DNA of 25,237 nt from an uncultured Lachnospiraceae bacterium (GTDB taxonomy: Bacteria > Bacillota > Clostridia > Lachnospirales > Lachnospiraceae), in NCBI GenBank assembly GCA_910587085.1, contig CAJUMC010000047.1, forward strand, positions 1 to 25,237, written 5' to 3'. Positions 13,431 to 22,802 of the stretch are shown here, in pieces. Each line of letters starts with the position of its first letter. Within the stretch, counting starts at the first letter, position 1. The notes beneath the pieces are model-generated. The model did not search any database. It had not been told where the DNA came from and saw nothing but the letters and a program-made list of their open reading frames with translations. The translations under genes were made by a program, and so were the position numbers.

Positions 13431-15485
13431 ATGGAAAAGAAACCTTACTACATCACAACGGCCATCGCCTACACCTCCGGCAAGCCGCATATCGGCAACA
13501 CCTACGAGGCGGTGCTGGCAGACAGCATTGCGCGCTATAAACGGCTGGAGGGGTATGACGTATATTTTCAGACCGGTACGGATGAACACGGACAGAAAAT
13601 CGAGCAGAAAGCGGCGGAGCAGAACATTACGCCGAAAGCATTTGTGGACGGGGTTGCCGGGGAAATCCGAACGATTTGGGATCGGATGAACACTTCCTAT
13701 GACAAATTCATCCGCACGACGGATACCGACCACGAGAGACAGGTGCAGAAGATCTTCAAAAAGCTTTATGACAAGGGCGATATTTACAAGGGTTCGTATG
13801 AGGGACTGTACTGCACGCCGTGTGAATCCTTCTGGACGGAATCGCAGCTTGTGGACGGAAAATGCCCGGACTGCGGCAGGGAGGTAAAGCCGGCGAAGGA
13901 GGAAGCGTATTTCTTCCGCATGAGCAAGTATGCCGACCGTCTGATTGAGCATATCAATACGCACCCGGAGTTTATCCAGCCGGTATCGCGCAAAAACGAG
14001 ATGATGAATAATTTCCTCCTGCCGGGGCTTCAGGATCTGTGCGTGTCGCGGACCTCGTTCAAGTGGGGCATTCCGGTAAACTTTGACGACAGGCATGTGA
14101 TTTACGTTTGGATCGACGCGCTTTCCAACTACATCACCGGAATCGGTTACGACGCGGACGGCGCTTCCGCAGAGCAGTTTGGAAAATTCTGGCCGGCCGA
14201 CCTGCATCTGATCGGCAAGGACATTCTGCGCTTCCACACCATCTACTGGCCGATCATGCTGATGGCGCTGGACGTGCCGCTTCCGAAGCAGATTTTCGGG
14301 CATCCGTGGCTGCTGCGCACGGACGAGAGCGGCGGGAGCGTAAAGATGAGCAAATCGCGCGGCAATGTGCTGTATGCGGACGATCTGGCGGATCTGTTCG
14401 GCGTGGATGCGGTGCGCTATTTCGTGCTGCATGAAATGCCGTTTGACAATGACGGTGCGGTAAGCTGGGAGCTGATGGCGGAGCGCATCAATTCTGACCT
14501 GGCGAATACGCTCGGCAACCTCGTCAACCGCACAATTTCTATGTCAAACAAGTATTTCGGTGGCGTGGTGGAGGATGCAGGAATTTCAGAGGAGGTCGAT
14601 GCCGGCCTGAAAGCCGTGGCTGCCGGCACTGCGGATCGCGTGGCAGAAAAGATGAAGGAGCTCCGCGTGGCGGACGCGATCACGGAGATTTTCACTCTGT
14701 TTAAGCGCTGCAACAAATACATCGATGAGACGATGCCGTGGGCGCTCGCGAAGGACGAGGCAAAGCAGGGGCGCTTAAAAACTGTACTTTACAATCTGGT
14801 GGAGGGGATTTCGATCGGTGCGGCGCTGCTCGAGCCGTTTATGCCGGAGACTACGGAGAAGATTCTTGCGCAGCTGCATGCGGAAAAGAGAGGCCTTTCT
14901 GAGTGCAGGAGCTTCGGCGGCTATGTATCCGGGACAAAGGTGACGGATGCGCCGGAAATCCTGTTCGCGCGTCTGGATATGAAGGAAGTGCAGGAGAAAG
15001 CGGTGAAGGTTGCCGAAGCACAGAAAGCGGAAGCGGCGGCAGAGGAAGCGAAGGGAACGGCGGCTTCCGGAGACGGCGCAGCAAAGGCGGGTGCGGGTAC
15101 TGCCGCAGACGGTGCGGCAGATGCAGACAGCCCTTCTGTCATTGATCTTGCACCGAAGCCGGAGATTACCTACGATGATTTCGCAAAGCTCCAGTTTCAG
15201 GTTGGTGAGATTATCGCGTGCGAGGAGGTTAAAAAATCGAAAAAGCTCCTCTGTTCGCAGGTTAAAATCGGCAGCCAGGTAAAGCAGATTGTTTCCGGTA
15301 TCAAGGCGCATTATTCCGCCCAGGAAATGGTCGGCAAAAAAGTGATGGTACTTGTGAATTTAAAGCCTGCAACGCTGGCAGGCGTGCTTTCCGAGGGCAT
15401 GCTTTTATGTGCGGAGGACGAGAACGGCAAACTGGCACTGATGACGCCGGAGAAGCCAATGCCTGCGGGGGCGGAGATCTGCTGA
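13431..15485 (+). CDS. metG: Methionyl-tRNA synthetase
   Basis: A 684-residue enzyme that charges tRNA-Met with methionine in the cytosol. The class I signature is PHIGN (residues 19-23) and KMSKS is at 305-309. A single zinc knuckle of two CxxC pairs (C128/C131, C145/C148) sits in the connective peptide. The anticodon-binding helical domain follows, then an Ala/Glu-rich low-complexity linker (about 520-575, AEAAAEEAKG, AADGAADADS) that is longer than usual, and a C-terminal tRNA-binding (EMAP-like) domain starting YDDFAKLQFQVGEI. The ATG has GAAAGGA 10 bases upstream; a TTG two codons earlier is less likely. Expression is under the T-box upstream. Confidence 0.97.
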   Translation: MEKKPYYITTAIAYTSGKPHIGNTYEAVLADSIARYKRLEGYDVYFQTGTDEHGQKIEQKAAEQNITPKAFVDGVAGEIRTIWDRMNTSYDKFIRTTDTDHERQVQKIFKKLYDKGDIYKGSYEGLYCTPCESFWTESQLVDGKCPDCGREVKPAKEEAYFFRMSKYADRLIEHINTHPEFIQPVSRKNEMMNNFLLPGLQDLCVSRTSFKWGIPVNFDDRHVIYVWIDALSNYITGIGYDADGASAEQFGKFWPADLHLIGKDILRFHTIYWPIMLMALDVPLPKQIFGHPWLLRTDESGGSVKMSKSRGNVLYADDLADLFGVDAVRYFVLHEMPFDNDGAVSWELMAERINSDLANTLGNLVNRTISMSNKYFGGVVEDAGISEEVDAGLKAVAAGTADRVAEKMKELRVADAITEIFTLFKRCNKYIDETMPWALAKDEAKQGRLKTVLYNLVEGISIGAALLEPFMPETTEKILAQLHAEKRGLSECRSFGGYVSGTKVTDAPEILFARLDMKEVQEKAVKVAEAQKAEAAAEEAKGTAASGDGAAKAGAGTAADGAADADSPSVIDLAPKPEITYDDFAKLQFQVGEIIACEEVKKSKKLLCSQVKIGSQVKQIVSGIKAHYSAQEMVGKKVMVLVNLKPATLAGVLSEGMLLCAEDENGKLALMTPEKPMPAGAEIC

Positions 15486-15507
15486 TTTTCTGTTTTTGAC
15501 TTTGGAA

Positions 15508-15537
15508 TTGACAAAATGAAAATGTGCGGCATATAAT
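15508..15537 (+). promoter_or_regulatory. Consensus sigma-A promoter of the chemoreceptor gene
   Basis: TTGACA (15508-15513) and TATAAT (15532-15537) match consensus exactly with an 18-bp spacer. Transcription would start near 15545, which rules out an upstream ATG at 15543 as the translation start. Confidence 0.88.
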
Positions 15538-15608
15538 CTTAAATGCGGCATGCCGCAATTCAGAAAGTCAAAAAAGAAGTCAAAAAAGAAAACAGGGAGT
15601 CGATGCAA

Positions 15609-17072
15609 ATGGAAAACAGAAAGATCAACAAGTGCTTAATGCAGGGCTGGACGGTAATCAGCACAGTGCTTTTTGCGGCCTATGTGCTAGAGGTAGTGAA
15701 GGGGAACCGAACGATTCCGTATTTTATTGTTTTTTCGCTGATGAATCTCGGTCCGCTGCTTCTCTCCTGGCTGGTTTACCGGAAAAATCCCGAGAGCGGC
15801 ACCATCCGGTATCTCTGCACGATTTTTTACGGGATACTGTACGTATTTGTGCTGCTGACCGGCGCGACGCCGATGGTTTTCACCTATTTCCTGCCGATTA
15901 TGTACCTGCTCATGCTCTGCAACGATACAAGACTGCTGGGATGGGCGGCAGCCTGCAATGTCGCGGCCAATCTGGTCAGCATTGTTGTGCAGCTCACCGT
16001 AGATAAAAGGCCGGCGGCAGAATATCTGACCGAATGGGAAATCCAGATCGCGGCAGCACTGCTCTGCTCGATTTTTGCCTGCATGGCGGTGAAAGTTTCC
16101 ACCTTTCTTCACGATGAGCAAATTCGCGAGGCGGCTGAGGGAGAGGAGCGCCTGAGGCGCATATTTGAGAAGGTGACGGAGGTTTCCGGAGTCGTGGAGC
16201 AGGATACGGAGCGGATGCTCGGCAGGCTTGAAGAGCTGGAAAGTTCGTCTGAGCGGACGGCGGTTGCGATGCAGGATATTGTGACAGGCTCGCAGCAGTC
16301 TGCGGAGATGGTTGAGAAGCAGATGCACAGAACTGCGGATATTCAGGAAATTATTGATCGAACCAATCTTTTGTCCGAACAGATCGCGGGGCATGTAAGG
16401 GAGACGAGCGAAAAGGTGGGCTCGGGCATCGGAAACATGAAAAGGCTTTCACAGAGCGCCAGAGGAGTGGAGGAGAACAGCGGAAGAGTGATTGAGCACA
16501 TGTCGATGCTCCGCGAGACAACAAACCAGGTTCAGGAAATTATTTCCATTATCGGAGGGATTGCAGGCCAGACCAACCTCCTGGCTCTCAATGCCTCCAT
16601 CGAGGCGGCACGCGCGGGCGATGCGGGCCGGGGCTTTGCGGTAGTGGCAAATGAGATCAATGAACTTGCCGGTCAGACCAAAGAAGCGACGCAGAACATT
16701 GCCGGAATGGTCGGAACGCTCCGTGAGAAGGCGCAGGAGGCCTCGGACGCCGTGCTGCGGATGGGCGAGCTGAACCGGGAGCAGAATGAGATTATTTTTG
16801 AGACGGACGCCGCCTTTGGAAAGATCCGCGATGGTGTAGAAGAGGTCCAAAGGAATGTGGACGAAGAAAATGCGCAGATGGAGCTGCTCATGTCTGCGAA
16901 TGCAGGGATTGTCGAGAGCATTCACACAATCTCCGCGGTTACGGAGGAGGTCACGGCCAACACGAACCAGACGCAGGATATTACAGCAGCCAACCGGGAA
17001 GCGGTGGAGCAGGTTACACGGATTGCACAGGATCTGGGCAGGCGTGTGGCAGAGCTCAACAGCTACATATAA
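15609..17072 (+). CDS. Methyl-accepting chemotaxis-type receptor with six-helix membrane sensor
   Basis: About 487 residues. Six hydrophobic helices (about 12-30, 36-57, 65-87, 88-104, 110-128, 143-163) form a membrane module with almost no external loop, followed directly by a long coiled-coil signalling domain. The conserved hairpin tip is GQTNLLALNASIEAARAGD, then GRGFAVVANEINELA (about 318-350), which contacts CheW/CheA. No HAMP domain or Cache sensor is visible, so the signal is probably sensed within or near the membrane. GGGAG precedes ATG 15609 by 9 bases; ATG 15603 is closer to it and less likely. No other chemotaxis gene lies in the window. Confidence 0.9.
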   Translation: MENRKINKCLMQGWTVISTVLFAAYVLEVVKGNRTIPYFIVFSLMNLGPLLLSWLVYRKNPESGTIRYLCTIFYGILYVFVLLTGATPMVFTYFLPIMYLLMLCNDTRLLGWAAACNVAANLVSIVVQLTVDKRPAAEYLTEWEIQIAAALLCSIFACMAVKVSTFLHDEQIREAAEGEERLRRIFEKVTEVSGVVEQDTERMLGRLEELESSSERTAVAMQDIVTGSQQSAEMVEKQMHRTADIQEIIDRTNLLSEQIAGHVRETSEKVGSGIGNMKRLSQSARGVEENSGRVIEHMSMLRETTNQVQEIISIIGGIAGQTNLLALNASIEAARAGDAGRGFAVVANEINELAGQTKEATQNIAGMVGTLREKAQEASDAVLRMGELNREQNEIIFETDAAFGKIRDGVEEVQRNVDEENAQMELLMSANAGIVESIHTISAVTEEVTANTNQTQDITAANREAVEQVTRIAQDLGRRVAELNSYI

Positions 17073-17146
17073 TCGTTTCAGGAGAAGCATAATTTTCTGA
17101 CAATGCAACAGAGTACATCGCGGAAACAGCAGAAAGATGTACAAGC

Positions 17147-17245
17147 AAACTGCCGCAGGAAGAGAGATAAAACAGGATACCGCCGGACGCGGCTTTGAGC
17201 CGGAGCGGCATCCTGCCGAATCCTTCTTCCTGCGGCAGTTTTATT
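17147..17245. terminator. Large inverted repeat, probable terminator between convergent genes
   Basis: A 17-bp perfect inverted repeat (17147-17163 with 17225-17241, core ACTGCCGCAGGAAGA) encloses a second, imperfect stem (GGATxCCGC/GCGGxATCC). The right arm runs into TTTTATTTTG. It sits between the chemoreceptor gene (plus) and the LacI gene (minus). The plus direction has the better T-run. The rest of 17073-17382 holds no gene that I can support. Confidence 0.75.
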
Positions 17246-17382
17246 TTGTCCGGGGAATCCGGAACCGTCCGCATCCTGACCGGATGCGGGCAGCACTTTG
17301 AGCTGCCGGAAGCAAAACACCGCTGTCCCGCCCAGCTCCGGCAGGCAGCAGCTGTGAGCACGGATCTTCAGCGCAGAGCCAT

Positions 17383-18420
17383 TCAGACCGGAACGGCTTT
17401 TTTCCGTTTTCCGGACCCGGCCGGCTTTGCAGTGCGGATGCAGGTGGATGCGCGCTCAATAAATTTAGCTCTCAGCAGCATTTTGCTGACGGTCACATTG
17501 TGTACCAGGCCGTCCAGCATTAAAAACGCGCTTTTGCCCAGATCTGTGCGATCCTGGCGGACGGTGGTAAGCGCCGGGACAAGCTGGGCGGCGAGCGGAA
17601 GATCATCGAAGCCGACTACGCTGATATCCTCCGGTACGCGCAGACCGTGGCGCACAACCTCGGAGATCACGCCGGACGCGATCAGATCGCTGGCGCACAG
17701 GATTGCGGTCGCGCCGTTTTCCAGAAAGGAAGGGACATGATATTTCGCGCAGTCGGGTACATAGTAACCGTACTCGATCAGCCCTTCGTCCGGGGTCAGC
17801 CCATGTTCGTTCATACTCTGGATAAATGCCTGATAGCGTTCGTCCGAGACCATGGAATTTTTGGAACCGTTCAGAAAGGCGATTTTCCTGTGCCCCAGAG
17901 AATACAGATGATCGACAGCAAGTGCGATTCCTTCCATGGAATCCGTCCCGACATAGCCTACATGGGGATTGACCGGAATATAATTGTCGAGCAGAACGGT
18001 CGGAACCGTCGTTTTGTGAAGCTGCCTGACCCAGTCGTCGTGCAGAGAAAAGCCGAGCAGAAACGCTCCGCAGAAGCCGTTTTTCAGCATGTAGGTGTCA
18101 AATTTTTCAGCGGTCTGCATGTTCAGATCGGAGGGGATCACGGATACCTCCCAGTGCCTGCGTGCGGCGGAAAGCTTGAAGCCCATGATAATCTCGTAGC
18201 CGAACTGATCAATATTTTCATAATCCATATTTTCGATCAGGATACAGACCTTCCTTGTGGAGCGGGCGCGCAGTTTCTTGGAAGCGTAGCCCATTTCGAC
18301 CGCAGTGTCCAGCACGAGCTGGCGCATGTCGGCGCTGATGTCGCTCGCGCCGTTCAGACCCTTGGAGACCGTGCTGACTGCTATGCCCAGACGGTCAGCG
18401 ATATCTTTGATTGTTGCCAT
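17383..18420 (-). CDS. LacI/PurR-family transcriptional regulator, likely maltodextrin repressor
   Basis: A 345-residue repressor. The LacI helix-turn-helix is at residues 3-24 (TIKDIADRLGIAVSTVSKGL), with a hinge helix near 45-58, followed by a periplasmic-binding-like sugar domain with VGFDDLPLAAQLVPALTTV near 275. AAGGGG lies 7 bases before the ATG at 18420 and only 1 base before an in-frame ATG at 18426, so the shorter form is chosen. It is divergent from malQ-glgP-ABC genes and should control them in response to maltose or maltodextrin. TTTCGAAA occurs near both divergent promoters and is the candidate operator. The sugar ligand is inferred from context only. Confidence 0.9.
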   Translation of the reverse strand: MATIKDIADRLGIAVSTVSKGLNGASDISADMRQLVLDTAVEMGYASKKLRARSTRKVCILIENMDYENIDQFGYEIIMGFKLSAARRHWEVSVIPSDLNMQTAEKFDTYMLKNGFCGAFLLGFSLHDDWVRQLHKTTVPTVLLDNYIPVNPHVGYVGTDSMEGIALAVDHLYSLGHRKIAFLNGSKNSMVSDERYQAFIQSMNEHGLTPDEGLIEYGYYVPDCAKYHVPSFLENGATAILCASDLIASGVISEVVRHGLRVPEDISVVGFDDLPLAAQLVPALTTVRQDRTDLGKSAFLMLDGLVHNVTVSKMLLRAKFIERASTCIRTAKPAGSGKRKKAVPV

Positions 18421-18522
18421 TTCCATACCCCTTACATAACGCGGGCTTCCCCGCAGTACTGCTTTGAATAATTGTTCTTTTTCTGCCGCTTATGTAGCCT
18501 GCAGATGCAAAATATATAATTA

Positions 18523-18551
18523 AGTATAAACCGATTTCCGCCGATTTTCAA
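18523..18551 (-). promoter_or_regulatory. Promoter of the LacI regulator gene
   Basis: On the minus strand TTGAAA (complement 18546-18551) and TATACT (complement 18523-18528) are 17 bp apart. Transcription would begin near 18516. A TTTCGAAA palindrome (18557-18564) lies just upstream of the -35 box. Confidence 0.75.
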
Positions 18552-18746
18552 TGTGATTTCGAAAAAAAACGCAAAACGGCATTTTTCGTCAATTATAACG
18601 ATGCTGCTTCCCTGCATTGGATTTTTGAATACTGACAGGGGCGGAAAAATCGCTGGAAATTTGCCTGTAATGTAATAATACACAAAAAAGCAAAGATAAT
18701 AATCGTGAAATAAATAAAAAATCACCAAAAAGTTTTGAAAACCATA

Positions 18747-18775
18747 TTGACAAAATCATGAAATGATGTTATTCT
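18747..18775 (+). promoter_or_regulatory. Promoter of the malQ-glgP operon
   Basis: TTGACA (18747-18752) and TATTCT (18770-18775) are separated by 17 bp. The start site near 18782 lies 116 bases before malQ, leaving a leader with an operator-like dyad and a hairpin. Confidence 0.8.
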
Positions 18776-18785
18776 TTAGAAAACA

Positions 18786-18803
18786 TTTCGAAACTTCTCG
18801 AAA
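18786..18803 (+). promoter_or_regulatory. Candidate LacI-family operator in the malQ leader
   Basis: TTTCGAAACTTCTCGAAA is an 18-bp dyad with 7 of 9 pairs matching, starting a few bases after the expected transcription start, which suits repression by the divergent LacI protein. The half TTTCGAAA recurs at 18557-18564 by the regulator's own promoter. Binding is inferred. Confidence 0.55.
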
Positions 18804-18811
18804 ATTGCAAA

Positions 18812-18849
18812 GCCTCTGCTGAGCGCCGGCTGCTCAGAGGAGGCAGTTT
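18812..18849 (+). other. Leader hairpin before malQ
   Basis: CTGAGC and GCTCAG pair around a 7-base loop, extended outward by GCCTC/GGAGG-type pairs with one mismatch, followed by GTTTTAAG. The T-run is short, so this is a weak terminator or attenuator, or an mRNA-stabilising stem. Confidence 0.45.
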
Positions 18850-18897
18850 TAAGATAATATCTCCCGGAAAAGCCGGGGGAGGACAGGAGGGTCTGCA

Positions 18898-20412
18898 ATG
18901 AGCACAGCACAAAGCGGTTTGGAGCGCGGCGCGGGGATACTGATGCCGGTCAGCGCTCTGCCGGGGCCGTACGGAATCGGAACACTGGGAAAGAGCGCAT
19001 ACAGATTTGCGGATTTTGCGGCCGCCAGCGGCTATCGTTATTGGCAGGTGCTGCCGGTGGGCCCGACGAGCTTCGGGGACAGTCCGTATCAGTCATTTTC
19101 GGCCTTTGCCGGGAACCCTTATTATATTGATCTGGAGTATCTGATCGAGGAAGGGCTTCTGAAGGAGGAGGAAATCTGCAGCGCGGATTTCGGCGCAAGA
19201 GCCGATGATATCGACTATGCCGCAGTTTTTCAGAACCGGTTTCAGGTGCTGAGGATGGCTTTTGCCAGAAGCAGTCATCAAAAATCGAAGGAATTCAAGG
19301 CATTTCTGAAGGATAACAGCTACTGGATTGATGATTACAGTTTTTATATGGCGGTGAAATTTCATTTCGAAAACCGTTCGTGGCAGGAATGGGATGAGGA
19401 TATCCGCCTGCGCAGACGGGAAGCGGTGGAGAAATACAGGAAGCTTCTGGCGGAGGATATTGAGTTCTGGAAATTCTGCCAGTTCAAGTTCCGGGAGCAG
19501 TGGAATCGTCTCCGGGCTTATGTAAATCAGCTCGGTATGAAATTCATCGGAGACATCCCTCTCTATGTGGCCATGGACAGTTCGGATGTGTGGGTACACA
19601 AGGAGCTGTTCGAACTGGATGAGGACTGCGAGCCGATCCACATCGCCGGGGTTCCGCCGGACGCGTTTTCGGATGACGGGCAGCGCTGGGGAAATCCTCT
19701 CTACCGTTGGGACATTATGGAAGAAAATGACTTTGCCTGGTGGCGGGAGCGCATGAAGGCGAATGCTTCCCTGTATGATGTAATCCGCATTGATCATTTT
19801 ATCGGTATTGTAAATTACTGGTCGATTGCTGCGGACTGCCCGACGGCCATCGACGGCGAGTGGAAAAAGGGACCGGGTGCAAAGCTTATGAAGGCAGTCG
19901 CCGAATCCATCGGGGATGCGGGTATTATTGCGGAGGATCTGGGCGTGCTCACAAAGCCGGTCAGAGATCTGATCAGGAAGCTCGGCTATCCCGGCATGAA
20001 GATTATCGAGTTCGGTCTGGACTGCGATCCGGAAAACGATTATCTGCCGCACAATTATGCAAGCAGCAATATCGTGGCCTACATCGGCACGCACGATAAC
20101 GAGACGCTGGTCGGCTATCTGAAAAACTGCAGCGGAGCACAGCTGGAGAAAATTATGGAATACTTCGGAACGGAAAGACCGAAGGAGCTTCCGGAAAAAA
20201 TTATCCGCAGCCTGTTTGCCTGCACGGCAGATGTGGCGATTGTGCAGACGCAGGATCTGCTTGGCCTGGACAATACCGCGCGCACAAATCTGCCGTCCAC
20301 CGTGGGGCAGAACTGGCGCTGGCGGGCGACCGAGGAGCAGCTGAACAGCATTGATACGGCATATTACAGAGAGCTCTGCCGGATGTACAACCGGCTTGCA
20401 CCGGAGCTTTGA
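18898..20412 (+). CDS. malQ: 4-alpha-glucanotransferase (amylomaltase, GH77)
   Basis: A 504-residue GH77 enzyme that transfers alpha-1,4-glucan segments between maltooligosaccharides and releases glucose in the cytosol. It contains the family opening LPGPYGIGTLG, GDSPYQSFSAFAGNP, GDIPLYVAMDSSDVW, GVPPDAFSDDGQRWGNPLY, the nucleophile in VIRIDHF (D299), the acid/base in IIAEDLG (E346) and the transition-state Asp in THDNE (D400). The length is that of typical bacterial amylomaltases. AGGAGG is optimally placed before the ATG. It is the first gene of the operon; glgP starts about 47 bases after its stop. All catalytic residues are present, so it should be active. Confidence 0.97.
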   Translation: MSTAQSGLERGAGILMPVSALPGPYGIGTLGKSAYRFADFAAASGYRYWQVLPVGPTSFGDSPYQSFSAFAGNPYYIDLEYLIEEGLLKEEEICSADFGARADDIDYAAVFQNRFQVLRMAFARSSHQKSKEFKAFLKDNSYWIDDYSFYMAVKFHFENRSWQEWDEDIRLRRREAVEKYRKLLAEDIEFWKFCQFKFREQWNRLRAYVNQLGMKFIGDIPLYVAMDSSDVWVHKELFELDEDCEPIHIAGVPPDAFSDDGQRWGNPLYRWDIMEENDFAWWRERMKANASLYDVIRIDHFIGIVNYWSIAADCPTAIDGEWKKGPGAKLMKAVAESIGDAGIIAEDLGVLTKPVRDLIRKLGYPGMKIIEFGLDCDPENDYLPHNYASSNIVAYIGTHDNETLVGYLKNCSGAQLEKIMEYFGTERPKELPEKIIRSLFACTADVAIVQTQDLLGLDNTARTNLPSTVGQNWRWRATEEQLNSIDTAYYRELCRMYNRLAPEL

Positions 20413-20459
20413 GGCTTTGCTCCGCATACGCTGGGAGCGGGAAGGAAATGGGTGGATAT

Positions 20460-22802
20460 ATGACAAATAGTTTTAAGCAGAATGTGGAGGAGGCGCTGAA
20501 GCTTGACTGCGGGAAGAGCGTAAAGACGGCGTCCACAATCGAGCTTTACAATGCAGTTTCCAAGGCCGCGATGTCGGCGGTCGGCAGGGATTTCGGAGAA
20601 AAGGCAAAAAACGCGCAGGGAAAGAAGGCGTGCTATCTGTCCGCAGAGTTCCTGATCGGGCGCATGGTATACAACAACCTGCTGAATCTCGGCCTGTTCA
20701 ACCAGTTTACCGAGCTGATGACCGAGAACGGCATCGACATCCGCGTGTTTGAGGAGATTGAGGACGCGGCGCTCGGAAACGGCGGTCTGGGCCGCCTGGC
20801 AGCGTGCTTCCTCGATTCCGGCGCAACGAACGGAATCACGCTGAACGGATACGGCATCCGCTATAAATACGGCCTGTTCAAGCAGTATTTCGAGGATGGC
20901 TTCCAGAAGGAGACGGCGGATGACTGGACCAGAATGGGTGATCCGTGGTCGGAGAGGCACGAGGAGGATGCGGTCGTCGTTGACTTCAAGGGGCAGTCGG
21001 TGCGGGCGATCCCGTACGATTCGCCGGTGATCGGCTACGGCGCCAAGAAGATCAATCTCCTGCGCCTCTGGCAGGCGGAGCCGATGGAGAATTTCCATTT
21101 TGATCTTTTCAATGATCAGAAATATGACAAGGCGGCAAAGAACCGCGTTGAAGCGGATGCAATATGTGCCGTGCTCTATCCGAATGATACGACGGATGCC
21201 GGGAAGAAGCTCCGCCTGAAGCAGCAGTATTTTTTCTCCAGCGCGACGCTGCAGGACCTGATCCGCACGTACAAGAAAAAGTACGGCAGCGATTTCAGCC
21301 GTTTTTCCGCGGAATATGCGATCCAGCTCAACGATACGCATCCGACGGTGGCAATACCGGAATTTATCCGCCTGATGATGGAGGAGGGTATGTCCTTTGC
21401 CCGGGCCCTGAAGCTAGCCAAGGAAACCTTTGCCTACACGAACCACACGATTATGGCGGAGGCGCTTGAGAAATGGGGCGTTTCACTGTTTAAGGCGGTA
21501 ATTCCGAACGTATATAAATATGTTGTCATGCTGCAGAAGGCTCTGGTGAAGGAGCTCACGGCACTCAAGGTTGCCGAGAAGGATCAGAAGCAGTATTTCA
21601 TTATCGACGGCGAACTGATCCACATGGCGAGAATGGCAATATTTGCCAGTCATTCGACGAACGGCGTCGCTCAGATCCACACTGAGATCCTGAAGAACGA
21701 CGCGCTGAAAGAATGGTACGCGCTGTATCCGGAGCGCTTCAACAACAAGACAAACGGCATTACGCAGAGAAGATGGCTTGCGCTGGCCAATATGGAGCTG
21801 TCGGGCTTTATCACCGACAAGATCGGCAACGCCTGGATCACGGATCTGGACAATCTGAAAAAGCTGGAGAAGTTCAAGGACGACAAGGCGGTAATCAAGC
21901 AGTTCGGCGACATCAAGAAAATCAAGAAGCGCCAGCTGGCGGATTTTATACTGGAGCGCGAGGGTGTGAAAATCGACCCTGACTTTATATTCGATATTCA
22001 GGTGAAGCGCCTGCACGAGTATAAGCGTCAGCTCCTGAACGCGTTTTCAATTCTGGATATATATTTCGGCCTGAAGGACGGCAGAATTAAGGAGTTCAAC
22101 CCGACGGTGTTTATTTTCGGCGCCAAGGCGGCTCCTGGCTACTTCAGGGCGAAGGGCATCATCAAGTACATCAACGAGATAGCGAAGATGATTGATGCCG
22201 ACCCGGCGGTAAATGACAAGCTCAAGGTTGTGTTCGTGCAGAATTACAATGTTTCCTATGCGGAAAAGCTTGCTCCGGCGGCGGATGTTTCCGAGCAGAT
22301 TTCGACAGCGGGCACGGAGGCCAGCGGCACCGGCAACATGAAGTTCATGCTGAACGGCGCGGTGACGCTCGGAACCTACGACGGCGCGAATGTGGAGATC
22401 GTGGCGGAGGCCGGTGAGGAGAACAACTTTATCTTCGGAGCCAGAGTTGAAGATATTGCAAGGATTGGTAAGACATACAATCCGAAGAAGCTGTACAAGG
22501 GAGAGCCGCGCATCAAAAAGGTGGTGGATACCCTGGTGGACGGAACCTTCGACGACGGAGGGACCGGCATGTTCAAGGAGCTCTACACCTCGCTTCTCGA
22601 GGGCGCGAGCTGGCACAAGCCGGATCACTACTATCTGCTGGAGGATCTCCTTCCTTACGTGGAGGCGAAGCTTGCGGTAAACGCGGACTATTCCGATACG
22701 TTCGGCTTCCGGAGAAAATGTTTTATTAATACGGCGAATGCCGGGAAATTCTCAAGCGACAGGACGATCAGGGACTACGCAGAGGAGGTATGGCATATTT
22801 AG
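20460..22802 (+). CDS. glgP: Glycogen/maltodextrin phosphorylase
   Basis: A 780-residue PLP-dependent GT35 phosphorylase that cleaves terminal alpha-1,4-glucose with phosphate to glucose-1-phosphate. It shows GNGGLGRLAACFLDS, GYGIRYKYGLFKQ, QLNDTHPTVAIPEF, VKRLHEYKRQLLN, and the PLP-lysine motif EASGTGNMKFMLNG (K628), followed by GTYDGANVEI. It is slightly shorter than the E. coli enzymes and lacks an obvious N-terminal regulatory extension. The start is uncertain: ATG 20460 (weak GGTGG) and ATG 20448 (GGGAG 10 bases before) are both possible. It lies between malQ and the sugar-binding protein gene, so it probably degrades imported maltodextrin together with MalQ. Confidence 0.96.
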   Translation: MTNSFKQNVEEALKLDCGKSVKTASTIELYNAVSKAAMSAVGRDFGEKAKNAQGKKACYLSAEFLIGRMVYNNLLNLGLFNQFTELMTENGIDIRVFEEIEDAALGNGGLGRLAACFLDSGATNGITLNGYGIRYKYGLFKQYFEDGFQKETADDWTRMGDPWSERHEEDAVVVDFKGQSVRAIPYDSPVIGYGAKKINLLRLWQAEPMENFHFDLFNDQKYDKAAKNRVEADAICAVLYPNDTTDAGKKLRLKQQYFFSSATLQDLIRTYKKKYGSDFSRFSAEYAIQLNDTHPTVAIPEFIRLMMEEGMSFARALKLAKETFAYTNHTIMAEALEKWGVSLFKAVIPNVYKYVVMLQKALVKELTALKVAEKDQKQYFIIDGELIHMARMAIFASHSTNGVAQIHTEILKNDALKEWYALYPERFNNKTNGITQRRWLALANMELSGFITDKIGNAWITDLDNLKKLEKFKDDKAVIKQFGDIKKIKKRQLADFILEREGVKIDPDFIFDIQVKRLHEYKRQLLNAFSILDIYFGLKDGRIKEFNPTVFIFGAKAAPGYFRAKGIIKYINEIAKMIDADPAVNDKLKVVFVQNYNVSYAEKLAPAADVSEQISTAGTEASGTGNMKFMLNGAVTLGTYDGANVEIVAEAGEENNFIFGARVEDIARIGKTYNPKKLYKGEPRIKKVVDTLVDGTFDDGGTGMFKELYTSLLEGASWHKPDHYYLLEDLLPYVEAKLAVNADYSDTFGFRRKCFINTANAGKFSSDRTIRDYAEEVWHI

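Noticed and set aside
15543..15608. Upstream start of the chemoreceptor at 15543
   Set aside because: It coincides with the expected transcription start and has no ribosome-binding site.
17195..17740. Plus-strand 181-codon frame opposite the LacI gene
   Set aside because: It is a shadow of the LacI gene and starts inside the terminator inverted repeat.
18432..18728. 98-codon minus-strand frame between the LacI gene and malQ
   Set aside because: It is AT-rich, overlaps both divergent promoters and resembles no family.
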